From JAGQSZ01 sp049647585 (GTDB taxonomy: Bacteria > Actinomycetota > Acidimicrobiia > Acidimicrobiales > Microtrichaceae): a stretch of DNA of 64,000 bases. The stretch spans positions 1 to 64,000 of the forward strand of contig JBARXY010000037.1 in the NCBI GenBank assembly GCA_049647585.1, written 5' to 3'. A model generated the notes under the pieces. That model ran no database searches, had not been told where the DNA came from, and saw only the letters and a program-made list of their open reading frames with translations. A program made the translations under genes and the position numbers. This document shows, piece after piece, positions 50,073 through 59,487 of the stretch; position 1 is the first letter of the stretch; the number at the start of each line of letters is the position of its first letter.

Positions 50073-51017
50073 ATGCAGGACGTGGCCGAGTCGTGGCATC
50101 TGGACGCCTTCGGTTCCGACATCCAGGTTTCGCCTGCGACCAACGCGGTGTATCGGCGTGATCTGGGCGCCTTCGTCGAATGGGCCGCACGCGACGACAA
50201 GCTCGGCCCTCGGGACGTAGATCGCAAGGTCCTTCGTCGTTACCTGGCGAGTCTCACGACCCGCAGGCTTGCCCAGCGAACTATCGCCCGGAAAGCATCC
50301 TCTCTGCGTCGATACTTCCGTTGGGCAACGACCAGGGGTCTGGTCGAGTCCGACCCGGCCGCGGGCCTGTCTGCCCCGCGGGGCTCCGCTCGACTTCCCA
50401 GGGTCCTCACCGCCGATGAGTTGAACCAACTGCTGGATGAGCCGCCGACCCGTTCGGTTCCCGACCCGCTGGCAGACCTCCGTGATGACGTGATACTCGA
50501 GCTTCTCTACGGCTCCGGATTGCGAGTGTCGGAACTTTGCGGCCTGGACATTGGCTCGGTCGACCTCGACCGCCGACGCCTCAATGTTTGGGGCAAGGGC
50601 GACAAGCAGCGCGTGGTGCCGGTGGGAGAACCCGGGGCAGAGGCCCTCGGAAGTTGGCTGCGCTACGGACGCTTCGAGTTCATCGAACAGGTAACTCGAC
50701 AGCGCCGGACAAGCGCGGGCGACTCCGAACATGCTGGATCCGACCACGCCGAAAGCTCCGCCTTGCTTCTCAATTCGCGTGGTCGACGGATCGGCCCCCG
50801 GGATGTAAGAAGGATTCTGGATCGACGTTCGCCCGTGCCGACTCACCCCCATGCGCTCCGTCACACATTTGCTACTCATCTTTTGGATGGAGGTGCCGAC
50901 TTGAGAGTTGTTCAAGAATTGCTGGGACACGCTGATCTGGCAACCACCCAGATCTACACACATGTAAGTAAGGAAAGACTTCGCTCCGTCTATGAGTCCT
51001 CGCACCCGAGGGCTTGA
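50073..51017 (+). CDS. xerC: Tyrosine recombinase XerC
   Basis: 314 residues. N-terminal SAM-like DNA-binding domain, then the catalytic domain with all expected residues: Arg in YGSGLRVSELCGL, Lys in WGKGDKQRVVP, HALRHTFATHLL, GHADLATTQIYTH with the nucleophile Tyr near 295. It resolves chromosome dimers at dif with XerD. CAGGGGG upstream of ATG 50073. Context is chromosomal (dprA, sigma factor), not a mobile element. A 20-residue polar insert separates the Lys motif from HALRH. Confidence 0.93.
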   Translation: MQDVAESWHLDAFGSDIQVSPATNAVYRRDLGAFVEWAARDDKLGPRDVDRKVLRRYLASLTTRRLAQRTIARKASSLRRYFRWATTRGLVESDPAAGLSAPRGSARLPRVLTADELNQLLDEPPTRSVPDPLADLRDDVILELLYGSGLRVSELCGLDIGSVDLDRRRLNVWGKGDKQRVVPVGEPGAEALGSWLRYGRFEFIEQVTRQRRTSAGDSEHAGSDHAESSALLLNSRGRRIGPRDVRRILDRRSPVPTHPHALRHTFATHLLDGGADLRVVQELLGHADLATTQIYTHVSKERLRSVYESSHPRA

Positions 51018-51042
51018 TGTACGGCTCAGCCTGGGGAAATAA

Positions 51043-51825
51043 GTGAGAACATTGCAACCGACCGAGACCGAACTCGCGGATCTATGGTCCGACTACAAGT
51101 CGAATGCGACCCCGAAGAAGCGCGACGCGCTCATCGTGCACTACTCGCCACTCGTCAAATACGTGGCGGGTCGCGTCGCTGTCGGGCTTCCCCAGAACGT
51201 CGAACAGGCTGACCTGGTCAGCTATGGAATGTTCGGTCTGATCGATGCGATCGACAAGTTCGAACCTGACCGCGGCTTCAAGTTCGAGACTTATGCAATC
51301 TCGAGGATCAAGGGCGCGATTCTTGATGAGCTTCGCTCCATCGACTGGGTGCCCAGATCAGTTCGCTCCAAGGTCCGCCAGATCGAGAAGGCGTACGCCA
51401 AGCTTGAAGCGCTCCACCACCGGGCGCCCTCCGATGAGGAACTTTCGACCGAACTCCGCTGGTCCGAGGACCAGCTTCAGCAGGCGTTCACACAGATTTC
51501 CCAGGTTGGTATGGCGGCACTGGACGAGATACTCGCCGTCGGTGGTGACCGTGGTGAATCGATCACCCTTGGCGACACCATCGCCGACACGTCGACCCAT
51601 GGCCCCATGGGTGCGTTCGAGGTGGCCGAGACCAGGCAACTGCTCGCCCAGTCCATCAACGACCTTCCCGAACGCGAAAAGATCGTCCTGACCCTCTACT
51701 ACTACGAGAACCTCACCCTTCAGGAGATCGGACGGGTCCTGGGCGTGACCGAATCCAGGGTCTGCCAGATCCACACCAAGTCGGTGCTGCACCTTCGGGC
51801 ACGGTTTTCTGCGCTCGACCACTGA
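51043..51825 (+). CDS. RNA polymerase sigma factor, WhiG/FliA family
   Basis: 260 residues. Region 2 is HYSPLVKYVAGRVAVGLPQNVEQADLVSYG through FETYAISRIKGAILDELRSIDWVPRSVR; region 3 follows; region 4 is LTLQEIGRVLGVTESRVCQIH near 225. This is the sigma-28 group used for motility (FliA) or sporulation (WhiG in Streptomyces). No flagellar or sporulation gene is in the window, so the regulon is unknown. GTG start, GGGGA 6 bases upstream, 25 bases after xerC. Confidence 0.93.
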   Translation: MRTLQPTETELADLWSDYKSNATPKKRDALIVHYSPLVKYVAGRVAVGLPQNVEQADLVSYGMFGLIDAIDKFEPDRGFKFETYAISRIKGAILDELRSIDWVPRSVRSKVRQIEKAYAKLEALHHRAPSDEELSTELRWSEDQLQQAFTQISQVGMAALDEILAVGGDRGESITLGDTIADTSTHGPMGAFEVAETRQLLAQSINDLPEREKIVLTLYYYENLTLQEIGRVLGVTESRVCQIHTKSVLHLRARFSALDH

Positions 51826-51944
51826 TCCACCGGCCACGGACACCCGAGTCCCGACGGTCCCTTCGGCCAGCGCTTCAAATACTTCCCCCCTCAGACAATG
51901 CCCGGCCGGTGATGTGCCGTATCGGGCGGGGAAGGTGGACGGCC

Positions 51945-52691
51945 ATGACAGCCAATGCGGTGTTTGGAGTTCTCTGGCTGATCGGAGCGCTTCTGTCGCC
52001 GATGCCCGACAGAAGCCCTACGTCTCCGATGGTCGCAATGTCGAGCACTGGTACGGCTAGTCGTGCTGTCGAGGTCGATCCTGCGATGTCGGTGGTCTAC
52101 CGCCCGCCGGTGGACAGACCAATCTCAGGTGGATTCCATCTTGAGTCGGGCCAGTACGGCGCGGGCCGAAGGGGTATCCAGTACCAAACGATCCAGGGTG
52201 ACCCCGTCAGGGCAGCTGCAGCCGGCATCGTGACGTTCGCCGGAGCCGTGGCAGGTCGCGTTTCGGTCACGATCTCCCATGCTGACGGGCGACGCTCGAC
52301 GGTCACGGGTCTCATCGAGGTGAGCGTCAAGGTCGACCAGATTGTTCTCGGTGACGAGATGATCGCGCTGGCCGCGCCCGGGCTGTTGTTGACGCTCCGC
52401 GAGGGCGACACCTATGTCGATCCCGCGCAGTTCCTGACCACCGCGGATCAAAGGGCGAGACTCGTACCCACAACGGCGAACCCGGCGTTGGGAGGTGGTG
52501 CCCGCTCCCACTACACTCTCCCCTCGGCCCGATCAGAGGATCGAGCCCTGCTCCGCATACCAGCAGAGCAGCCGCTGCTTCGGGGTGTTCACCCAGTAGC
52601 TCGCGGAAGCAAGCAACACAATCATCCGCCCGGAAACACCCTCGGTCGCGTCACTTTCATCGGTGCTGCGCCGTTTCCGGGTTTCGTCTAA
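51945..52691 (+). CDS. Degenerate LytM/M23 peptidase-like protein
   Basis: About 248 residues from ATG 51945. N-terminal hydrophobic segment (residues 5-18) acts as signal or anchor. The domain at 75-170 follows the M23 pattern (GRRGIQYQTIQGDPVRAAAAGIVTFAGAVAGRVSVTISHADGRRSTVTGL). The zinc ligands are gone: HxxxD is RxxxQ (RGIQYQ) and the HxH His has become Thr (TVTGL). Thus probably non-hydrolytic, like divisome LytM activators. Basic C-terminal tail follows. Located between the sigma gene and rpsB. Confidence 0.75.
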   Translation: MTANAVFGVLWLIGALLSPMPDRSPTSPMVAMSSTGTASRAVEVDPAMSVVYRPPVDRPISGGFHLESGQYGAGRRGIQYQTIQGDPVRAAAAGIVTFAGAVAGRVSVTISHADGRRSTVTGLIEVSVKVDQIVLGDEMIALAAPGLLLTLREGDTYVDPAQFLTTADQRARLVPTTANPALGGGARSHYTLPSARSEDRALLRIPAEQPLLRGVHPVARGSKQHNHPPGNTLGRVTFIGAAPFPGFV

Positions 52692-52711
52692 CCGAGGGGA
52701 AGGAGAAAACC

Positions 52712-53722
52712 GTGACCGCAGTCGTCACCATGAAGCAGCTCCTGGAAGCAGGAGTCCACTTCGGACACCAGACACGTCGCTGGAACCCGAAGATGAAGAG
52801 GTTCATCCACGGTGATCGTGGAGGCATCTACCTCATCGATCTGAACCAGACACTTTCTGGTATCGAAAAGTCCTACACCTTCGTCCGCGACCTGGTCGCC
52901 GACGGTGGAACAGTTCTCTTCATCGGGACCAAGAAGCAGGCCCAGGATTCGATCCAGGGCTACGCGCTCAAGTCCGGCATGCCCTACATCAACCAGCGCT
53001 GGCTCGGTGGCATGCTGACCAACTTCGAGACCATCTCGAAGCGGGTCAAGAAGATGAAGGAATATCAGCACATGCGTGACTCGGGTGAGTTCGAGATCAT
53101 GCCCAAGAAGGAAGCGCTCCTTCTGTCACGTGAGCTCGAAAAGCTCGAGCGCAACCTCAACGGTATTCGCGACCTCGAGAGGCTTCCCGACGCCGTCTTC
53201 ATCCTTGACACCAAGAAGGAAGACATCGCCGTCACCGAGGCAAACAAGCTCGGTATTCCGGTCGTGGCAGTGGTCGACACCAACTGCGATCCTGACATCA
53301 TCCAGTACGTCATCCCGGGTAACGACGACGCCATCCGCTCCGGTGATCTCCTCACCCGAGTGATCGCCGATGCAGTTCTCGAAGGGCGTCTCATGCGCTC
53401 CAAGAAGCACCCCAAGTCGGTCGCAACAGCAACGGCGACTCCTCGCGAGCGCACCGCTGAAGAAGAGGCCGAGCGTCGCAACCAGCAGGACCGTGCCCGC
53501 GTCGAGGCCGCAGCAGCTGCTGCTGCCCGCGAGGCCCGCATGGCAGCTGCGGCAGAAGCCCCGGCACCTGAAGCTCCGGCAGCCGAAGCTCCGGCAGCAC
53601 CGGTAGCGGAGGCACCTGCTGAAGCACCGGCGGAAACCCCTGAGGCGGCAGCAGAGGCCGACTCATCCACAGAGAGCGCCGACACACCAGCGGGTGACGC
53701 AGGCGAAGGAGAGTCCAACTGA
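52712..53722 (+). CDS. rpsB: 30S ribosomal protein S2 with long C-terminal extension
   Basis: 336 residues. Residues 1-235 are canonical S2 (KQLLEAGVHFGHQTRRWNPK, RWLGGMLTN, GIPVVAVVDTN). The last 100 residues are Ala/Pro/Glu-rich (APEAPAAEAPAAP) and absent from E. coli S2 (241 residues). GTG start with AAGGAG 7 bases upstream. tsf overlaps by one base. Confidence 0.96.
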   Translation: MTAVVTMKQLLEAGVHFGHQTRRWNPKMKRFIHGDRGGIYLIDLNQTLSGIEKSYTFVRDLVADGGTVLFIGTKKQAQDSIQGYALKSGMPYINQRWLGGMLTNFETISKRVKKMKEYQHMRDSGEFEIMPKKEALLLSRELEKLERNLNGIRDLERLPDAVFILDTKKEDIAVTEANKLGIPVVAVVDTNCDPDIIQYVIPGNDDAIRSGDLLTRVIADAVLEGRLMRSKKHPKSVATATATPRERTAEEEAERRNQQDRARVEAAAAAAAREARMAAAAEAPAPEAPAAEAPAAPVAEAPAEAPAETPEAAAEADSSTESADTPAGDAGEGESN

Positions 53723-54513
53723 TGGCAGACATCACAGCAGCGGAAGTAAAGGCACTCCGCGACGCAACGGGCGCCGGAATGCTGGATGCCAAGAAGGCTC
53801 TCGTGGAGGCCGATGGCGACCGTGAGAAGGCCGCTGGGATTCTTCGTCAGAAGGGTTTGAGCAAGGTCGCGACTCTTGAGGACCGCGAGAACAACCAGGG
53901 CACGGTTGCCATTGCCGCCTCCGGCAATGTGGCCGCCATGGTGCAGCTAAAGGCAGAGACAGACTTCTCGGGTAAGTCCGAGGACTTTGTCGCACTCGTC
54001 CAGAAGATGGCCGACGCCGTTCTCGCAGACGGTGAGTCAGCAGTTGACTCACTTTCCGACGAGCTCGACACGCTCCGTATTCAGAAGAAGGAGAACATCG
54101 AACTGGGTACGGTTGTCCGCTTCGAGGCAGCCGAAGGGAATGTTCTCGATAGCTACCTGCATCGTCAGGACGGGCGCGGGGTCAACGGAGTGCTCATCGA
54201 GGTCGAGGGTTCGACACCCGAGGCGGTTCACGAGATTTCACTCCACATCGCCTTCGCCAAGCCCGATGCTCTGACCCGCGAAGAGATCGACCCCGAACTC
54301 GTCGAGCGTGCCCGCGCTTCGTTCGAAGAGTTGACCCGCAAGGAGGGCAAGCCTGAACAGGCAGTGCCCAAGATTGTCGAGGGTCGGCTCAACTCCTGGT
54401 ACGGCGAGCGTGTACTCCCCGAGCAGGGAGTGTTCGGCGAGAAGGAGACGGTCGCCGAACGACTTGGCGACGCAAAGATCATTCGATTCTCCCAGGCAGT
54501 CATCGGCGGCTGA
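53722..54513 (+). CDS. tsf: Translation elongation factor Ts
   Basis: 263 residues. UBA-like N-terminus VKALRDATGAGMLDAKKALVEADGD and the EF-Tu contact AETDFSGKSEDFVALV (usual TDFVARN changed). It recycles EF-Tu-GDP. Start ATG shares a base with the rpsB stop (TGATG). Confidence 0.96.
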   Translation: MADITAAEVKALRDATGAGMLDAKKALVEADGDREKAAGILRQKGLSKVATLEDRENNQGTVAIAASGNVAAMVQLKAETDFSGKSEDFVALVQKMADAVLADGESAVDSLSDELDTLRIQKKENIELGTVVRFEAAEGNVLDSYLHRQDGRGVNGVLIEVEGSTPEAVHEISLHIAFAKPDALTREEIDPELVERARASFEELTRKEGKPEQAVPKIVEGRLNSWYGERVLPEQGVFGEKETVAERLGDAKIIRFSQAVIGG

Positions 54514-54524
54514 GGAAGATCCAA

Positions 54525-55331
54525 ATGAACGAGAACCAGGTCGGGAAACTCACCGAATCGGATACAACCGCTCCGGACGGGTTTCCCGACCCGGTCATTT
54601 CCGGCGATGGGACGGCTCGGCCCGCACGCTGGTCCCGGGTGCTGATCAAGCTTTCCGGCGAGGCGTTCGCAGGGGAGCAGGGCTTCGGAATTGATGGTGA
54701 CGTTGTCACCCGCCTAGCGGCGGAGATCGTCGAGGCCAAGGCTCAGTACAACGTCGACATTGCAATTGTGGTGGGCGGCGGAAATATCTGGCGTGGAATG
54801 ACCGGCGAGGGAGCGGGCATGGACCGCGCCCAGGCCGACTACATGGGCATGCTTGCCACCGTGATCAACGCCCTCGGCCTCCAGGAGACGCTGGAGCGAC
54901 TCGGTCAGCCGACAAGAGTCCAGACGGCGATCCAGATGTCTGAGGTCGCGGAGCCCTACATCCGGCGTCGAGCGATCCGCCACCTCGAGAAGGGCCGTGT
55001 GGTTATTTTCGCGGCTGGTACCGGTAACCCGTATTTCACCACGGACACCACAGCAGCGCTGCGTGCGGTCGAGATTGGCGCCGACGTGATTCTCATGGGC
55101 AAGAACGGAACCGACGGCGTCTACACCGGCGACCCCCGAACTGATCCGAATGCAACTCTCCTCACCGAGATCTCCTATATCGAGGTCCTCAACCGGGGTC
55201 TGAAGGTGATGGATTCGACAGCCATCACGCTGTGCATGGACAACCACCTCCCCATCTGTGTATTCGACCTGATGGGCGACAACATCGGTGACCTACTTGC
55301 CGGTGAACCACTCGGGACCGTGGTTTCCTGA
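54525..55331 (+). CDS. pyrH: UMP kinase
   Basis: 268 residues. Amino-acid-kinase fold: VLIKLSGEAFAGEQGFGID near 39, IAIVVGGGNIWRG near 80, and AAGTGNPYFTTDTTAALRAVEI near 160. Phosphorylates UMP to UDP. A 36-residue N-terminal extension precedes the usual start. Follows tsf by 11 bases. Confidence 0.96.
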   Translation: MNENQVGKLTESDTTAPDGFPDPVISGDGTARPARWSRVLIKLSGEAFAGEQGFGIDGDVVTRLAAEIVEAKAQYNVDIAIVVGGGNIWRGMTGEGAGMDRAQADYMGMLATVINALGLQETLERLGQPTRVQTAIQMSEVAEPYIRRRAIRHLEKGRVVIFAAGTGNPYFTTDTTAALRAVEIGADVILMGKNGTDGVYTGDPRTDPNATLLTEISYIEVLNRGLKVMDSTAITLCMDNHLPICVFDLMGDNIGDLLAGEPLGTVVS

Positions 55332-55472
55332 TTTCCTCACCCGGATTTTCATCACCCCGGGCCAGCCAAATGACCGCGGCTGAACTTCCGCGTCACTGGG
55401 TCCTCAGTTCGATGACACTCGCTGAGACTGCATGTCGCGCGAGGGGCTCCCGGGTATGGAAGGCTGGTAAGG

Positions 55473-56042
55473 ATGAGTGACGACCTGATCGAAGTGGCGC
55501 GCGAAACCGCCGATGATCGCATGACCAGGGCGGTTGCCCGGGCCCGTGCGGAGTTTTCCGGTGTGCGAACCGGACGAGCCACCCCTGCATTGGTCGAGCG
55601 GCTACCGGTCGAGTACTACGGGTCCACCGTCCCCCTCCAACAGCTGGCCAGTTTCTCGGTTCCCGAGGCCAGGATGCTGTTGGTCACCCCGTTCGACAAG
55701 GGTTCGATGTCGGCCATCGAGAAGTCGATCCAGAACTCCAACCTGGGCCTCAATCCGTCCAACGACGGAATCACGATTCGGCTCATGTTTCCGCCGCTCA
55801 CCGAGGAGCGTCGCAAGGAGTTCGTGAAGGTGATCCGCGCCAAGGCCGAAGAGGGTCGGACCGTTGTCCGTGCCGCTCGACGGGATGCACGTAAAGAGCT
55901 CGAGGTGCTCGAGAAGGACGGCGACATCTCGTCCGATGACCTACACCGTGCCGAGGCAGAGCTTGATCGACTGACCAAGCAGTACGAGGCCGAGATCGAT
56001 GAGGCAGTCTCGGTGAAGACCGTCGAATTGATGGAGGGATGA
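55473..56042 (+). CDS. frr: Ribosome recycling factor
   Basis: 189 residues, normal length. FSGVRTGRATPALVERLPVEYYG near 28-50 and PPLTEERRKEFVKVIRAKAEEGR near 108 are diagnostic. Splits post-termination ribosomes with EF-G. 141 bases after pyrH; no clear promoter found in the gap. Confidence 0.97.
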   Translation: MSDDLIEVARETADDRMTRAVARARAEFSGVRTGRATPALVERLPVEYYGSTVPLQQLASFSVPEARMLLVTPFDKGSMSAIEKSIQNSNLGLNPSNDGITIRLMFPPLTEERRKEFVKVIRAKAEEGRTVVRAARRDARKELEVLEKDGDISSDDLHRAEAELDRLTKQYEAEIDEAVSVKTVELMEG

Positions 56043-56121
56043 CCCCAGCCCGCATGGTGGCTCCGATGTGGTCGATCGCGACCAGTTCGAATTCGCCGCT
56101 CACCCGCCCTGGAGGAGATCG

Positions 56122-58116
56122 ATGACCGACCAAGACGACTACGACGAGAAGCGAACCGAAGGTGTGCGAATCATCGGCGCCCAAGAGGCGGCCGAGGCGG
56201 CTGGGCGACCCGACGTGGTACGTCGTCGCCGCCGTTCCGAGAAGCGGTTCGGTGACCGACCGGACAAACCCGAGGTGGACTCCGATCTTCCGAAGATCAG
56301 AATCTCGACAACTGAGACAGACCGGACGCGCGGCGACGACAGGGGTTCGGCTCCATTGGTTCGTCCGGGCTCCGCGGGACCAGAACCCGATTGGGCTGAT
56401 CCGAACTGGAGCGATTCAGATCCAGATGAACCCGAGACCTCCGATGGGCCCAGAACCTACGGACCGATCGATGATGATGGCGAGCGCATCAACGTTGGCC
56501 ACGCCCGGATAATCCCCGCTGAAACTACCGACGACGACACCGAAATGTCCTACGACGACGGTGCTGACAGCGGCTCGAGCGGTGGATCCGATGACGACCT
56601 GTACCGCTCCCGTGGTGGCGACGACTTCTACGGCTCGTCCTCCGCTTCGACCACCGCTGCCACAACCGGCGACGACGATCCCTACTCGTCGCGCTCGTCG
56701 TTGGGAGATTGGGGCGAGGGAGACGCGACCGAGGCTTGGGACGAATCTCCGGCATACGGGTCGACGGTCGCATCGGGGGCGTCTGGCGAAAGGGACGTCG
56801 AAAGCGATTGGGCCAGCGAGCAGCCAGCGGTCGAGTACTCCGACGACGATTCCTTCGTCCTGCCGCACTGGACCGAGCCACCCACCGGGCAGGTTCCCAA
56901 GGTTGTCATCGGCGATGCCGGTGGCGAGCCCACGGGGTCTGTCGACTACGTGTCTCAGCCGCGCTGGCGAGGTGAAGGGGAGCGGAGTTCAGCCACCGAC
57001 TTCGGCGATCTGGTCGATGACGGACCACGGCTGGGCGCTCTGGGCGGCGAAGCCGACGACGACTATGCGGACAACGACTTCTTCGCCCCTGAGCACTTTG
57101 GAACCGGCACCGCCGACGATGACGAATATGACGATTACGTCGACGACGAATACGAGGACGACTACGACGACGAGTCAGGTGATGATCGTCAACGCGCCCG
57201 GCCGGAGCGTCGCGGCGACGGCGATCTGGGGTCGGGGTCCGGCTCGGGTGGAGGCGAACGCAACCTGGTGACGGCCGCGCTTGTCGGCGTCGGTCTGGTG
57301 GTTCTGGGTCTGGTCTGTTTCAAGCTCGGTGCGTTCACCTCAGCGCTGCTCGTAACGGCGGTGCTCACCTATGCAGCGGTCGAGTTCTTCACCGCGGTCC
57401 GTGAAGCCGGTTACAACACGGCGACCCTGCTGGGAGTCCCCGCAGTTGCCGGTCTGGTTTTTGCAACATATACCTCGGGTCTCGAGGCGTACCCGGTTGT
57501 CATCGGTCTGACGATTATCGCCGGGCTTCTCTGGTACCTGTGGGTCGCCCCGGGTGAACGAGCGGTGGTCAACCTCGGGGTGACACTGCTCGGAGTGTTG
57601 TGGATCGGGTTCCTCGGCTCGTTCGCGACGCTCTTCCTGGGGATCGGACGCGAGTTGGTGGACCTGCAGCCATCGCTCAAATCAAACCCGGGAATCGGTG
57701 TGCTCATCGCAGCGGTGATCGTGGCCGTCAGCCACGACGTCGGCGCCTACTTCATTGGTCGCCAGTTCGGCTCCACGCCACTGTCGGCGGCCAGCCCGAA
57801 CAAGACCCAGGAGGGTCTGATCGGTGGCGTTCTCACCGCCTTCGTGGTGACCGTCCTTACCGTCGGCGTCGGCAAGATCAATCCCATCGGCGACAGCCTG
57901 TCCAGAACGGTCATATTCGCGGTCCTCTGTTCGCTCGTGGCTCCCCTCGGAGACCTCTGTGAATCGGCCATCAAGCGAGACCTGAAGGTCAAGGACATGG
58001 GCTCGCTGCTGCCCGGGCACGGTGGTGTGCTCGATCGATTCGACGCACTCCTCTTCGTGCTCCCGACCGCATATTTCCTGTCGACGCTGTTGGGCGTTTG
58101 GACTCTCACCCCCTGA
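56122..58116 (+). CDS. cdsA: Phosphatidate cytidylyltransferase CdsA with large acidic N-terminal extension
   Basis: 664 residues from ATG 56122 (GGAGGAG 4 bases upstream). Residues 1 to about 378 are disordered and Asp/Ser/Gly-rich, with extreme runs such as DDDEYDDYVDDEYEDDYDD. The last 286 residues are an ordinary CdsA: about eight membrane helices and the signature SAASPNKTQEGLIGG...PLGDLCESAIKRDLKVKD, SLLPGHGGVLDRFDAL. It makes CDP-diacylglycerol from phosphatidate and CTP. The extension would lie on one membrane face and could bind cations or partners; that is inference. Confidence 0.93.
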   Translation: MTDQDDYDEKRTEGVRIIGAQEAAEAAGRPDVVRRRRRSEKRFGDRPDKPEVDSDLPKIRISTTETDRTRGDDRGSAPLVRPGSAGPEPDWADPNWSDSDPDEPETSDGPRTYGPIDDDGERINVGHARIIPAETTDDDTEMSYDDGADSGSSGGSDDDLYRSRGGDDFYGSSSASTTAATTGDDDPYSSRSSLGDWGEGDATEAWDESPAYGSTVASGASGERDVESDWASEQPAVEYSDDDSFVLPHWTEPPTGQVPKVVIGDAGGEPTGSVDYVSQPRWRGEGERSSATDFGDLVDDGPRLGALGGEADDDYADNDFFAPEHFGTGTADDDEYDDYVDDEYEDDYDDESGDDRQRARPERRGDGDLGSGSGSGGGERNLVTAALVGVGLVVLGLVCFKLGAFTSALLVTAVLTYAAVEFFTAVREAGYNTATLLGVPAVAGLVFATYTSGLEAYPVVIGLTIIAGLLWYLWVAPGERAVVNLGVTLLGVLWIGFLGSFATLFLGIGRELVDLQPSLKSNPGIGVLIAAVIVAVSHDVGAYFIGRQFGSTPLSAASPNKTQEGLIGGVLTAFVVTVLTVGVGKINPIGDSLSRTVIFAVLCSLVAPLGDLCESAIKRDLKVKDMGSLLPGHGGVLDRFDALLFVLPTAYFLSTLLGVWTLTP

Positions 58117-58270
58117 AGCCAGACAAGTTCGGCGCGCGACAGGACCGGCCCCGTACAGGGACGCGGTAAAGAGCTGTCGCAGTCAAGGCTCATTCGACCG
58201 CTCACCCGTTGTCTGTCGAAGATTCCTGAGAAGTCCGTGGCGCTGTGGTACCGAGCGTCCCGGCCATCGG

Positions 58271-58276
58271 TAGCAT
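58271..58276 (+). promoter_or_regulatory. Leaderless-type -10 TAGCAT of dxr
   Basis: TAGCAT ends 8 bases before ATG 58285. Confidence 0.45.
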
Positions 58277-58284
58277 TGACCTGA

Positions 58285-59484
58285 ATGAGGAAAACGGTCG
58301 CCGTTCTCGGCTCAACGGGGTCGATCGGGACCCAGACACTCGAAGTCATGTCCGAACAGGCCGACCGATTCGAGCTTGTTTCGCTGGGCGCCGGGTCCTC
58401 GGTGGAGGAACTAGCCGCCCAGGCGGTGAAGTTCAGCCCGAAGGTCGTCGCTCTGGCCGACGATTCAAAGGCTGCGGACCTGGCAGCGATGCTGCCGCCC
58501 GGAATAGACATCGAGGTGGGCGCCGACGCGATGGCTGCGCTTGCGGCCGATGCCGATGTGGTGGTCAACGGTGTTGTCGGTTTCGCCGGGCTGCCGGTGA
58601 GCCTGGCTGCGCTCGAGAACGGCCGCCGCCTTGCTCTGGCGAACAAGGAGTCGCTCATCGCCGCGGGCCCAGTGATGCGTCGTGCGCGATCAACTCCCGG
58701 CGCCGAGTTGGTGCCCGTCGACAGCGAGCATTGCGCGGTCCACATGTGTCTGCGGGCGGGTGAAGGAACTCGCCGTCTCAGCAGGGTCGTTCTAACCGCA
58801 TCCGGTGGGCCGTTCCGCGGTCGGACCGGTGACAGCCTCAAGTCGGTCACCGTCGCGGATGCTTTGGCGCACCCCACTTGGAGCATGGGTCCGAAGATCA
58901 CCATCGATTCCTCGACCCTCATGAACAAGGGGCTTGAGGTGATCGAGGCCCACGAGTTGTTCGACGTCGACTACGACGACATCGACGTGGTCGTACATCC
59001 ACAGTCGATCGTCCATTCGATGGCCGAGTTCACAGACGGTGCGACCATTGCGCAGTTGTCGATGCCGGACATGCGCCTGCCGATCGGATATGCGTTGGCC
59101 TTCCCGGACAGGATCGACACGCCGTTCGGGCGCATGGACTGGACGCAGTCGTCGACCCTCACGTTCGAGCCGCCCGACCGGAAGACATTCCGTTGTCTGG
59201 ACCTGGCCTATTCGGCAGGTCGATCGGGCGAGACCGCTCCGGCTTGGATGTCAGCAGCCAACGAAGTAGCGGTCGAGGCATTCCTCGCAGGGCGTATCAA
59301 TTGGAGCGCCATTGCCGACCTGGTCGAAGCATCACTCGAGAAGTGGAGCGGAATCGCTGCGGAATCGCTCGAAGCGGTTCTGACAGCCGACGCAGAAGCT
59401 CGGGCGGTAGCCCGCCGCCTACTCGATACCGGTCGCTTCGATCTGACCGACAGCTCTTCGATCACCGAAGCCAACGGGAGATAG
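58285..59484 (+). CDS. dxr: 1-deoxy-D-xylulose 5-phosphate reductoisomerase
   Basis: 399 residues. NADPH-binding LGSTGSIGTQTLEV near 7-20, NKESLIAAG near 113, PVDSEHCAVHMCL near 138 with metal-binding Asp/Glu, and SGGPFRGRTGD near 172. Second step of the MEP isoprenoid pathway; ispG lies two genes downstream. Confidence 0.95.
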   Translation: MRKTVAVLGSTGSIGTQTLEVMSEQADRFELVSLGAGSSVEELAAQAVKFSPKVVALADDSKAADLAAMLPPGIDIEVGADAMAALAADADVVVNGVVGFAGLPVSLAALENGRRLALANKESLIAAGPVMRRARSTPGAELVPVDSEHCAVHMCLRAGEGTRRLSRVVLTASGGPFRGRTGDSLKSVTVADALAHPTWSMGPKITIDSSTLMNKGLEVIEAHELFDVDYDDIDVVVHPQSIVHSMAEFTDGATIAQLSMPDMRLPIGYALAFPDRIDTPFGRMDWTQSSTLTFEPPDRKTFRCLDLAYSAGRSGETAPAWMSAANEVAVEAFLAGRINWSAIADLVEASLEKWSGIAAESLEAVLTADAEARAVARRLLDTGRFDLTDSSSITEANGR

Positions 59485-59487
59485 CTC

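Noticed and set aside
50073..51017. Tyrosine recombinase as integrase of a mobile element
   Set aside because: It aligns with XerC, sits between dprA and a sigma factor as in other actinobacteria, and no attachment repeats or element genes are near.
57747..58928. 393-residue minus-strand open frame over cdsA and dxr
   Set aside because: Antisense to two clear conserved genes; composition typical of a GC-rich shadow frame.
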